Origin: a bacterium
GTDB lineage: Bacteria > Patescibacteriota > Microgenomatia > Daviesbacterales > UBA10151
Length of the DNA stretch: 5,356 bases
NCBI GenBank assembly: GCA_027364775.1
Contig: DAHXOS010000102.1
Span: 1-5,356, forward strand
Direction: 5' to 3'
Shown here: in pieces, positions 1-5,356 of the stretch
Numbering within the stretch: position 1 is the first letter of the stretch
How the letters are laid out: every line of letters starts with the position of its first letter
Notes under the pieces: model-generated
What the model saw: the letters and a program-made list of their open reading frames with translations, nothing else
Database searches by the model: none
Told to the model about the DNA's origin: nothing
Made by a program: the position numbers and the translations under genes

Positions 1-1312
1 GCTTAGTTACTTCTTCTGCCACAACATTCTCCGCCATCTCCTGGGTATTTAAATCTAAGGTAGTGTAAACCTTTAAACCTCCTTGAGAGACTACTTTTTC
101 ACCGTATTTTTGGGCTAAAAGTGATTTAACATAAAAGACAAAATGTGGGGCTTTGATTGAAGTGACAGGGGGCTGAATATCAAGTTTTTCATTATAAGCT
201 TTATCTGCCTCTTCACGGGTTATATATTTATCTTCAACCATCCTTCTTAAAACTTCCTTTTGACGCTCTTTAGCCATTTCTGGATGAGCACCATAAGGTG
301 AATAGGTAGTGGGGGACGCTGTTAAACCTGCAAGATAAGCACTTTCTGCCAGACTTAAGTCTTTTGTTGGTTTATTAAAATAAGTTTTAGAAGCAGCAGC
401 CACCCCCCAAGCCGGACCACCGTAAGGCACTTCATTAAAATACATCTGTAGGATTTGTTTTTTATCAAAAATTCTTTCAGCCCAAAAAGCTAAAGCAATT
501 TCCTTTAATTTTCTTTGAATGGTTTGGTCTGGAGTTAACAAGGTATTTTTTATTAATTGTTGGGTTATGGTTGAGCCACCTTGAATTGGCTGATGTTTTA
601 AATTGGCAACAGCAGCTCTGGTTATAGCAAATAAATCAATCCCTGAGTGCCCCCAGAAATTTTTATCTTCAATTGCAACTGTGGCATTAACTAAATTTTG
701 GGGAACCTCATTTAACTTGACCAAGGATCTATTTTTGCCCTCATATAAGCTGTAAAGCAACTTACCGTTCCGGTCATAAAACTCGGTAGTTTGGGGACCA
801 CCTTCATAAGATAGTTTATCCGGTGATGGCAATCCTCGGGCTACCACAATCAGTCCAAAAGAGTAGATTGCAAAAATTCCCAGTATTAAAACTAAAATAG
901 TAACAATTCTTAAAGGAGTTGGAAAAATTTTGTTTAAAAACTTTTTCCACTTATTAAAAAGATAGGACTTTAAGGGTTGGGTTCTGGGCCTGCCTCTTTT
1001 CTTTTTGCCTAAAGCTGGTAAGGATAGATAAGAGGGTTTTTTAACCTCTAATACTGCCAGTTGGGGTTTCCTTTTTATAGTCTTACCAGATCTATTTACT
1101 GGTAATTTAGTATTTTTTATAACATTTAATATCAGATAAAAACTATTAGCAGCCTTGGAAGTAAGTTTACTAATAATCCCATAGCAGCTATTAAAAATAG
1201 TTTTTACCAGATAAAAAAGCAGGGTCAAAAGTTTAAAGGGAAGCTCACCGATCTTAATTAAGATCCAGGCTATTATTAATATAGGTAGCAAAAATATATT
1301 CCGTCTGCTCAT
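1..1312 (-). CDS. Class A penicillin-binding protein (GT51 transglycosylase part), 3' end outside window
   Basis: This is a membrane-bound peptidoglycan polymerase that links lipid II into glycan chains on the outer face of the membrane. I translated 437 codons from an ATG at 1312 to the window edge with no stop. GT51 motifs appear in order: EDKNFWGHSG (215-224, catalytic Glu215), GGSTITQQLIKN (245-256), RKLKEI (267-272, second acidic Glu271), KKQILQMYFNEVPYGG (284-299), then LSLAESAYLAGL (319-330). The visible end (GGLKVYTTLDLNTQ, 411-424) is the usual linker into the transpeptidase domain, whose SxxK, SxN and KTG motifs lie outside the window. The N-terminus is unusually long: two hydrophobic segments (about 6-21 and 25-46), a very basic stretch to about 133 containing KKKRGRPR (103-110), and then the canonical membrane anchor (134-157). 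AAGGAG lies 14 nt before the ATG, a long spacing. An in-frame TTG at 1372 is possible but falls upstream of the predicted transcription start. Family assignment is firm; the start is fairly sure. Confidence 0.95.
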   Translation of the reverse strand, partial: MSRRNIFLLPILIIAWILIKIGELPFKLLTLLFYLVKTIFNSCYGIISKLTSKAANSFYLILNVIKNTKLPVNRSGKTIKRKPQLAVLEVKKPSYLSLPALGKKKRGRPRTQPLKSYLFNKWKKFLNKIFPTPLRIVTILVLILGIFAIYSFGLIVVARGLPSPDKLSYEGGPQTTEFYDRNGKLLYSLYEGKNRSLVKLNEVPQNLVNATVAIEDKNFWGHSGIDLFAITRAAVANLKHQPIQGGSTITQQLIKNTLLTPDQTIQRKLKEIALAFWAERIFDKKQILQMYFNEVPYGGPAWGVAAASKTYFNKPTKDLSLAESAYLAGLTASPTTYSPYGAHPEMAKERQKEVLRRMVEDKYITREEADKAYNEKLDIQPPVTSIKAPHFVFYVKSLLAQKYGEKVVSQGGLKVYTTLDLNTQEMAENVVAEEVTK

Positions 1313-1326
1313 ACAAGCTCTAGTAA

Positions 1327-1332
1327 CTCCTT
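1327..1332 (-). promoter_or_regulatory. Shine-Dalgarno site of the PBP gene
   Basis: On the minus strand AAGGAG lies 14 nt upstream of the ATG at 1312. It is the best ribosome binding site for any full start in this window, although the spacing is longer than the usual 5-9 nt. No in-frame ATG, GTG or TTG lies closer to it, so the ATG at 1312 is retained as the start. Confidence 0.55.
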
Positions 1333-1373
1333 GTTGCTGTAAAATATTTAAATCAAAACCAGCAATTTTCAAT

Positions 1374-1402
1374 CTTTTAGTCTTAAAATTTGACTAAGTC
1401 AA
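1374..1402 (-). promoter_or_regulatory. Predicted promoter of the PBP gene
   Basis: On the minus strand, TTGACT (1402-1397) and TAAAAG (1379-1374) are separated by 17 nt. They match the sigma70 boxes at five and four of six positions respectively. Transcription would start near 1367, giving a leader of about 55 nt that contains the AAGGAG site. The -35 box lies inside the perfect palindrome at 1389-1403, which would suit repression by a dimeric regulator. This is a by-eye prediction in AT-rich DNA. Confidence 0.4.
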
Positions 1403-1403
1403 A
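1389..1403. promoter_or_regulatory. Perfect 15-bp palindrome, candidate operator
   Basis: TTTGACT, a single central A, then AGTCAAA form a perfect 7-1-7 inverted repeat. It covers the predicted -35 box of the PBP promoter. Its symmetry and position fit a dimeric DNA-binding protein, but I do not recognise the consensus and no regulator gene lies in the window. A hairpin role is less likely because the loop would be only about 3 nt in AT-rich sequence. Confidence 0.4.
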
Positions 1404-1425
1404 CTCTATAACTACAAAGTATTTG

Positions 1426-1455
1426 TTGAATCCTTCAGTGAAGGAATCCTATAAT
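1426..1455 (+). promoter_or_regulatory. Predicted plus-strand promoter
   Basis: TTGAAT (1426-1431) and a perfect TATAAT (1450-1455) lie 18 nt apart, pointing away from the PBP gene. The predicted transcript starts near 1462 and first enters the GC-richer stretch at 1467-1547. No open reading frame of note follows on this strand before the GH-A gene, which is encoded on the opposite strand. The product would therefore be a small RNA or an antisense transcript. The spacer contains the palindrome at 1431-1445. Confidence 0.4.
1431..1445. promoter_or_regulatory. Second perfect 15-bp palindrome, inside a promoter spacer
   Basis: TCCTTCA, a central G, then TGAAGGA form a perfect 7-1-7 inverted repeat between the -35 and -10 boxes of the plus-strand promoter. 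It has the same geometry as the palindrome at 1389-1403 but a different sequence, and the two centres are 42 bp apart. It could be an operator, or a short hairpin in the leader of a minus-strand transcript. Confidence 0.35.
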
Positions 1456-1461
1456 ATTTGA

Positions 1462-1550
1462 GAAAGTACGTCAAGCTACCGCCTGTGTAAGAAATCGAGG
1501 CTAATCTGAGGCTATCATTCGGGCAGCTATAGCCTGATTGTAGATGGAAA
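1462..1550 (+). ncRNA. Candidate structured small RNA (unassigned)
   Basis: The 81 nt at 1467-1547 are about 48% GC by hand count, against about 28% in the 60 nt at 1381-1440. There is no reading frame of note. A hairpin can form from AGGCTAT (1509-1515) and ATAGCCT (1529-1535) around a 13-nt loop. The helix extends by AATC (1503-1506) with GATT (1536-1539) across a TG bulge. GCCT (1481-1484) can also pair with an AGGC at 1498-1501. GAGGCTA is directly repeated at 1497 and 1508. The plus-strand TATAAT promoter supports this orientation, but the same pairings exist on the minus strand, where the element would lie upstream of the PBP gene. I could not match it to tRNA, SRP RNA, 6S RNA, tmRNA, RNase P or a riboswitch class I know. 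Confidence 0.3.
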
Positions 1551-1556
1551 TAATTT

Positions 1557-1565
1557 AAAAAAAAA
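1557..1565 (-). terminator. T-tract after the GH-A gene, possible terminator
   Basis: A run of nine A on the plus strand reads as T9 on the minus strand, 25 nt beyond the GH-A stop codon. Only a weak stem precedes it, so intrinsic termination is uncertain. The nearest clear hairpin is the palindrome at 1592-1607, too far upstream to abut the T-tract. Confidence 0.25.
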
Positions 1566-1590
1566 GTAGTGCTTTATAGGCTAAAATAGG

Positions 1591-2625
1591 TCAAAAGATA
1601 TCTTTTGGTAAAACAAGAGATAAAGAGAGAGAAAATATGCGTTTGGCATTATTTAAATACTCAGGATGATTATTTTTATCCATAAAATACCACCATTCAA
1701 CTCCCCACAAATAAATTTGATCAAAACCTGTTAATTTGGCAAAATTAAGGTTTTGGTTCATTATCTCAACAGGGAATATTTTAGCCTGTTCATCACTTGA
1801 TACTTCTACTGCACCGACTGTTAACCAGGGCTCTGTTTGGAGTTCAGAGATAATTGTCTTTTGATTTTTAGGGGCGGTTAATTTTCTAACCAGTTGTGAT
1901 TTACGCTGGTAAAAATATGGAGGTAAAGGATAGTTGGTTTTGCCTAGCCATTTATCATAAACAGTCCGGTAAACGCTGGTGCCAAAAACATCCGAGAGAG
2001 CCATCTCTGGTGTCCAGGCCGAGATCTCCCCGGCATCTGTTAAGACTATTTTTTTATTTGGGGCTAATTTTCTAACCAGACTAACTTCCTGGTTTAAAAA
2101 TGGTAAATTAGGTACAGGACAGTTCTCACCAAAGGTTGCCAAAGTTGGTTCATTTTCAACCTGGAATCCCCAGATATTTGATTTATCTTTATATCTTTCA
2201 ACTGTAGTTTTGACAAAATTTAAAAGTGCAGCGTTTTTATCATTACTACTTAACTTTTTTGTCCAATCTGGGCTATAGCACTCCGGCCATCTTGGCTGGC
2301 GGAGCCCTACTACCAGCAAGATTTTGACATCTCTTTTTGCAGCCTGCTCAACTAAAAAATCAACTTCTTGAAAATCAAAATTTGAGGGTTGTTTTTCAAT
2401 GGTGTTCCAATATGTTGGTAATCTTAAATTTTTAACCTGTAACTCATCTAAAATAGCAAGGTAGGTTTTTTTCTCATCCAGTCCTAAATATTTAGCATAT
2501 TTAGGGCTATAGGTAAGTCCATAAGTAATATTAGCAGCAGCTTTTTGTTGAGAAGAAAAATAAAGGTGAACTATGGCCAGTAGGGTAATTAAAATTAAAA
2601 AAAATTTAGCGAGCAGTTTTAGCAT
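1591..2625 (-). CDS. Membrane-anchored clan GH-A (GH5-like) glycoside hydrolase
   Basis: This 344-residue protein has one N-terminal hydrophobic segment (about 4-23, preceded by lysines), consistent with a signal anchor that places the enzyme on the outer surface. The rest reads as a TIM-barrel retaining glycosidase. NLRLPTYW (66-73) supplies the conserved Arg after beta-2. IWGFQVENEP (151-160) ends beta-4 with the Asn-Glu pair, so Glu159 is the likely acid/base. TIISELQTEPW (257-267) supplies the likely nucleophile Glu261 on beta-7. LWGVEWWYF (306-314) is the aromatic end of beta-8. Cys116 and Cys169 could form a disulfide. It resembles GH5/GH42-type proteins common in Microgenomates; the exact family and substrate cannot be set by eye. 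The ATG at 2625 has no Shine-Dalgarno site. It follows the transporter gene by 67 nt. Confidence 0.8.
   Translation of the reverse strand: MLKLLAKFFLILITLLAIVHLYFSSQQKAAANITYGLTYSPKYAKYLGLDEKKTYLAILDELQVKNLRLPTYWNTIEKQPSNFDFQEVDFLVEQAAKRDVKILLVVGLRQPRWPECYSPDWTKKLSSNDKNAALLNFVKTTVERYKDKSNIWGFQVENEPTLATFGENCPVPNLPFLNQEVSLVRKLAPNKKIVLTDAGEISAWTPEMALSDVFGTSVYRTVYDKWLGKTNYPLPPYFYQRKSQLVRKLTAPKNQKTIISELQTEPWLTVGAVEVSSDEQAKIFPVEIMNQNLNFAKLTGFDQIYLWGVEWWYFMDKNNHPEYLNNAKRIFSLSLSLVLPKDIF
1592..1607. repeat. Perfect 16-bp palindrome at the end of the GH-A gene
   Basis: CAAAAGATATCTTTTG is self-complementary and covers the last codons plus part of the TGA stop of the GH-A gene. In RNA it can fold into six base pairs with an ATAT loop. 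It could protect the 3' end or assist termination, but the sequence after it is not an uninterrupted U-tract. Chance in AT-rich DNA is a fair alternative. Confidence 0.3.
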
Positions 2626-2627
2626 TG

Positions 2628-2638
2628 ATTATATTATA
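2628..2638 (-). promoter_or_regulatory. TATAAT box close to the GH-A start, possible leaderless promoter
   Basis: On the minus strand two overlapping TATAAT hexamers (2638-2633 and 2633-2628) lie just before the ATG at 2625. Using the first, transcription would start about 7 nt further on, at or next to the ATG, giving an mRNA with almost no leader. This fits the absence of a Shine-Dalgarno site. No good -35 box is seen at 16-18 nt upstream, so the call rests on the -10 box only. Confidence 0.35.
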
Positions 2639-2692
2639 GTATTGGTCTGATGACAGAGTCTATAATTTTTTAACAATAAAAGGTTGAGGTTA

Positions 2693-3592
2693 TTATTTAA
2701 ACGCTAAAAAATAAAGACCAAGACTAATTAAGATTATTCCGATTATTTTTGTAGACATAATTTTAAAATTTAATCTTTCCCTAAAAATTGTGGGGTAAAA
2801 CCTGGCTAAAATCAAACTAAAGCCAAATAAAAAGATATATTGGACGCCTTGGAGTGAATTAACTAAAGCCGGGGTGGCTAAGGCCACTGAAAAGGTAATT
2901 AAAAGCTCTGATCCTCCACCGGCCAATTGGCCAATTAAAAACAATAAACCTGTTTTTGAAAATACATGAATATTGGGGTTTTTTGAATTTTTGGCAAAAA
3001 CAATTTTTCTTAAAGATGGGGTTAATAAAATTACTGTTCCAACAGGGATTAATATAAATCTGGAATAAGTAAAAACTGTTAAAAATTGTTCCTGTAAATA
3101 AGCCTGTCTTAAAATTAAATAAGACAAAGTAAAAAAAATTGCAGATAAAATTTCAAATAAGATCTCTTTAGCGGTTAACTCTCCTCTCCATTCATGTAAG
3201 GTGATAAAAAGTAAACCTAAAATTAATAAAAATACTGCTGTAATTTCTACTCTGGATAAAACATTATTAGCTGAAGCTTGAATTAAAAGTAAAAGCGGAA
3301 TTAAAACTCCAATTACCGGGATAACCCTTGAGACTTGGCCAATTTGTAAGCCTTTAAACATAAAATAAGCACCAATTGTCCAAATTAAAGTAGAGGTAGA
3401 AGCCAATACCAAAATGTTAAAAGAAGGAAAGTGGGTAAAGGGCAATAAAAAAAGCGCCAGTAAGCTAAAACAGGAAAAGTAAAAAACATAAACTAAGGGA
3501 TTAGAATTATGTTTGGTCAGCAAAAATTTATCAATGGTCACAGCAACAGCATTTAATAAATAGGCAGCAATGGTAAAAGGTAGATGGTTCAT
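2693..3592 (-). CDS. EamA/DMT-superfamily membrane transporter
   Basis: This 299-residue protein is almost wholly hydrophobic, with about ten membrane spans (roughly 4-20, 33-51, 58-78, 87-105, 115-131, 143-161, 172-190, 213-233, 240-263 and 280-297). That is the two-times-five layout of EamA-type drug/metabolite carriers. The end, with FRERL (270-274), then KIIGIILISLGLYFL (282-296), matches the usual EamA C-terminus, in which a Glu-containing loop precedes the last helix. Length is normal for the family (about 280-310). Known members export or import amino acids, nucleotides or sugars, and the substrate here cannot be inferred from sequence. Lying between two glycosidase genes makes a sugar or sugar-derivative substrate plausible, but this is only context. 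The ATG at 3592 has a weak GGA six nt upstream. It lies 49 nt after the GH1 gene and probably shares its transcript. Confidence 0.85.
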   Translation of the reverse strand: MNHLPFTIAAYLLNAVAVTIDKFLLTKHNSNPLVYVFYFSCFSLLALFLLPFTHFPSFNILVLASTSTLIWTIGAYFMFKGLQIGQVSRVIPVIGVLIPLLLLIQASANNVLSRVEITAVFLLILGLLFITLHEWRGELTAKEILFEILSAIFFTLSYLILRQAYLQEQFLTVFTYSRFILIPVGTVILLTPSLRKIVFAKNSKNPNIHVFSKTGLLFLIGQLAGGGSELLITFSVALATPALVNSLQGVQYIFLFGFSLILARFYPTIFRERLNFKIMSTKIIGIILISLGLYFLAFK

Positions 3593-3602
3593 ATTAAATC
3601 CA

Positions 3603-3648
3603 AAGTAAAAAGTACTAAGTAAAAAGTTGCTTTCCTAATTTTTACTTT
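3603..3648. repeat. AAGTAAAAAGT direct and inverted repeats between GH1 and transporter
   Basis: AAGTAAAAAGT occurs twice in direct orientation (3603-3613 and 3617-3627, 14-nt period). Its inverted partner TTTTTACTT lies at 3640-3648, inside the GH1 C-terminal codons and stop. On the minus-strand mRNA, AAGTAAAAA from the GH1 end could pair with either downstream TTTTTACTT copy, giving nine A-U-rich pairs with alternative partners. This might weaken or modulate read-through into the transporter gene. It is weakly stable and may simply reflect low-complexity DNA. Confidence 0.45.
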
Positions 3649-4937
3649 TTTAAAACCTCCTCTGCTTTTACAGTGTGACCAATAAAACGTAGTAAATAGT
3701 GTGGCAAACCGTTATTCTTAATAATCTGGGCATAAACTCTTGCTGAATCTCTAACTCTTCTTTTTTGGGTTGCATAATCCATCTCAATTAAACCAAACCT
3801 GGGTTTAAAACCATCTGCCCACTCAAAATTATCAATTAAGGACCAGTGGAAGTAACCTTTAACATGGGCACCTGTTTGGATAGCATGGTAAACTTCTTTT
3901 AAGTAGCTGATTAAGAACCTGCATCTTCTATCATCATTTGTGGAGGCTAAACCGTTTTCGGTTATATAAATAGGTAAGTGGTAATCTGATAAATCCATAA
4001 TCACATCAAAAATCCCCTCAGGATAAATCTCCCATCCCATATCAGTCACCTCTTTTTTAGTCACAGCCACATCAACAATTGATGGCAGCTTAGCGCGCTC
4101 ACCGTTAAAGCTGATGTATTTATTAAAGTAATAATTTAGACCGATAAAATCATGGGTTTTTATCCCGGTTAATTTATAGAAAAAATGATTTTGGGTTATA
4201 TCGGCAAACCAAACAACAAAAGTCTCCCTGATTGAGTGATGGTGGAAGGAATCAAATGAACCGACGTTATGGGCAATTCCAACCTGGGCTTCGGGAGATA
4301 TTTTATGAATTGTTTTATAAGCTTTATTATGGGCGCGGGCCATATTCCAAATCACAATAAAAGCCTTTAAATTGTTTTTTCTTTGGGGAGGCCAAAGAGC
4401 AGTCAGATAACCCATATAGGCATAAACCTGGGGTTCATTTATAGTAATCCAAAGATTTGCATAACCTTTGAGCTTGGAAATTATAACTTTTACATAACGT
4501 TCAAAATAATAGGGGGCTTTAAAATTTTCCCAACCGCCTTTTTTGGCAAACCATAAAGGGTTGGTAAAGTGGTGCAAGGTTACCATCGGTTCGATACCCC
4601 TTTTCTTTAAAGCTGCCAAAACTTTTTTATAGTGTTCAATCTCTTTTTCATCAAACACTCCTTCTTCTTTTTCTATCCTGGACCATTCTATAGAGAGCCT
4701 ATGGGCGTTATGGTTTAAAGATTTAGCCAGATCAAAGTCTTGCTCATATTTATTGTACTGATCGCAGGCTTCCTGCGAGCGGTGATTTTCTTCTTGGGTT
4801 TGTTCCCAATCCCACCAGTCAGAATTTAAATTATTACCCTCTACTTGGTGGGCAGATGTTGCAGCTCCCCATAAAAAGCCATCAGGGAATTTTAAAGTTT
4901 CATGGTCATGTTTGGCTTTGGGTATATCTTTGCCCAT
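3642..4937 (-). CDS. Family 1 glycoside hydrolase (beta-glucosidase/beta-galactosidase type)
   Basis: This is a retaining beta-glycosidase that releases terminal sugars from beta-linked oligosaccharides. No signal peptide is seen, so it should act in the cytoplasm. Family landmarks are all present in its 431 residues: the N-terminal signature KFPDGFLWGAATSAHQVEG (16-34, sugar-binding Gln31), LHHFTNPLWF (121-130, His123), WITINEP (163-169, acid/base Glu168), the GLNYY strand (266-270), YITENG (324-329, nucleophile Glu327), and HWSLIDNFEWADGF (364-377), where Glu372 and Trp373 normally hold the -1 sugar. It is slightly short for the family (about 440-490) but appears complete and catalytically intact. 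The ATG at 4937 is the only sensible start and lies 3 nt after the pilin stop, with no Shine-Dalgarno site; translational coupling is likely. Substrate specificity cannot be assigned. Confidence 0.95.
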   Translation of the reverse strand: MGKDIPKAKHDHETLKFPDGFLWGAATSAHQVEGNNLNSDWWDWEQTQEENHRSQEACDQYNKYEQDFDLAKSLNHNAHRLSIEWSRIEKEEGVFDEKEIEHYKKVLAALKKRGIEPMVTLHHFTNPLWFAKKGGWENFKAPYYFERYVKVIISKLKGYANLWITINEPQVYAYMGYLTALWPPQRKNNLKAFIVIWNMARAHNKAYKTIHKISPEAQVGIAHNVGSFDSFHHHSIRETFVVWFADITQNHFFYKLTGIKTHDFIGLNYYFNKYISFNGERAKLPSIVDVAVTKKEVTDMGWEIYPEGIFDVIMDLSDYHLPIYITENGLASTNDDRRCRFLISYLKEVYHAIQTGAHVKGYFHWSLIDNFEWADGFKPRFGLIEMDYATQKRRVRDSARVYAQIIKNNGLPHYLLRFIGHTVKAEEVLKK

Positions 4938-4940
4938 ACT

Positions 4941-5356
4941 TTAGGGATTTACCACTACAAAAGAGTTGTCAGAAAAAGTATTTCCGTTTACAACCATTGG
5001 GTAAGCTATTCCACAAGCTGTATATTGTTTTGAAGCATTTCTGTCTGTGTCCCTGGTATTTTCCAGTTGGGTTACTAAAACAAAATATTGCCCAGCCTTA
5101 CAAGTTCCCAAATCTGTTGAGGCACTATAGTAGCCATAACCGTTAGATGACCAGGGTGTTGAGGTATTTTGTTTGGGATCTGTAGGAATAATATTGATAT
5201 AGTTGGGCACTAAATTTGTAGTGCTACCGGAGCAGTTATCTATGAGCCAAGTTCCGGCTGAAGTTTGCCAGCCGGTTGAGGCACAAGGATATTTGCCGGT
5301 AGTTTGCTTAAATAACTCTGCCGCAACAGAAATTTGACGCAAATCCTGTTTTCTTT
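4941..5356 (-). CDS. Type IV pilin-like pseudopilin, 5' end outside window
   Basis: This is the C-terminal 137 residues of a pilin or pseudopilin, a subunit of a type IV pilus, competence or type II secretion-like fibre. The visible start, RKQDLRQISVAAELFKQTTGKYP (residues 1-23), is the typical end of the long pilin N-terminal helix, followed by the loop into the globular domain. IPTDPKQ (56-62) and the YGYYSAS stretch (73-79) are typical of PulG/ComGC-like beta-regions. LVTQLENTRD (93-102) is also common in this group. The missing 5' part should encode the prepilin cleavage site and hydrophobic helix. The apparent TTG start at 5342 is internal, because the frame stays open to the window edge. 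Four cysteines (24, 41, 85, 114 of the visible part) could make two disulfides. The gene ends 3 nt before GH1 and likely heads or belongs to the same operon. Confidence 0.85.
   Translation of the reverse strand, partial: RKQDLRQISVAAELFKQTTGKYPCASTGWQTSAGTWLIDNCSGSTTNLVPNYINIIPTDPKQNTSTPWSSNGYGYYSASTDLGTCKAGQYFVLVTQLENTRDTDRNASKQYTACGIAYPMVVNGNTFSDNSFVVVNP

Noticed and set aside
1370..1372. Alternative TTG start for the PBP gene, 20 codons upstream
   Set aside because: It falls before the predicted transcription start, has no ribosome binding site and adds no conserved sequence.
1448..1474. Second minus-strand promoter (TTGACG, 15 nt, TATAGG)
   Set aside because: The spacer is short and the -10 box is poor. 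The pair at 1402-1374 is a better candidate for the PBP gene.
1500..1555. TPP-riboswitch-like words (CTGAG and CCTGAT followed by a GGA-like segment)
   Set aside because: The other conserved TPP elements are absent. The element is also on the plus strand, with no gene downstream in that direction.
1979..2278. 99-codon open frame on the plus strand
   Set aside because: It lies wholly inside the GH-A gene on the other strand and overlaps its catalytic acid/base region. The protein has no recognisable domain and no ribosome binding site was seen.
2641..2690. Terminator after the transporter gene
   Set aside because: Only a four-pair stem (TCTG/CAGA) is present, without a T-tract on the minus strand.
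4856..5146. 96-codon open frame on the plus strand
   Set aside because: It spans the GH1 start and the pilin C-terminus in antisense. Both of those genes have strong family motifs, and this frame has none.
5340..5342. TTG as the start of the pilin gene
   Set aside because: The frame stays open to the window edge, and the residues before and after it continue the typical pilin helix, so the true start lies outside.

Overview
The window holds five genes, all on the minus strand, so transcription runs from high to low coordinates. In that order they are: a type IV pilin-like pseudopilin (its 5' end lies beyond the right edge), a family 1 glycoside hydrolase, an EamA/DMT-type membrane transporter, a membrane-anchored clan GH-A glycoside hydrolase, and a class A penicillin-binding protein (its 3' end lies beyond the left edge).

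The organism is probably a member of the Candidate Phyla Radiation (Patescibacteria), most plausibly Microgenomates. This is inferred from low GC, compact packing, frequent lack of Shine-Dalgarno sites, and the style of the pilin, the GH-A protein and the long-tailed PBP. TGA acts as a normal stop codon (it ends the GH-A gene), which argues against the Gracilibacteria/Absconditabacteria code. No ribosomal or other marker gene is present to settle the taxonomy.

Layout: the pilin stop and the GH1 start are 3 nt apart, so these two are almost certainly co-transcribed. GH1 is followed after 48 nt by the transporter. That gap is full of AAGTAAAAAGT-type direct and inverted repeats. The transporter is followed after 67 nt by the GH-A gene, which has a TATAAT box so close to its ATG that its mRNA may be leaderless. 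A 278-nt intergenic region (1313-1590) then separates the GH-A gene from the PBP gene. It is the most unusual part of the window. It holds a T-tract, a GC-richer stretch with hairpin potential, a good plus-strand promoter pointing away from the PBP gene, and two perfect 7-1-7 palindromes. One palindrome sits on the likely PBP -35 box and the other in the spacer of the plus-strand promoter.

Functionally, the middle genes suggest carbohydrate handling: a cytoplasmic beta-glycosidase, an integral-membrane metabolite carrier, and a surface-anchored glycosidase. The flanking genes concern the cell surface (pilus/secretion fibre and peptidoglycan synthesis). That the three middle genes form one pathway is inference. 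No clear novel multi-gene system is visible. The best leads are the possible small RNA with its paired operators, and the AT-hook-like motif in the cytoplasmic tail of the PBP.
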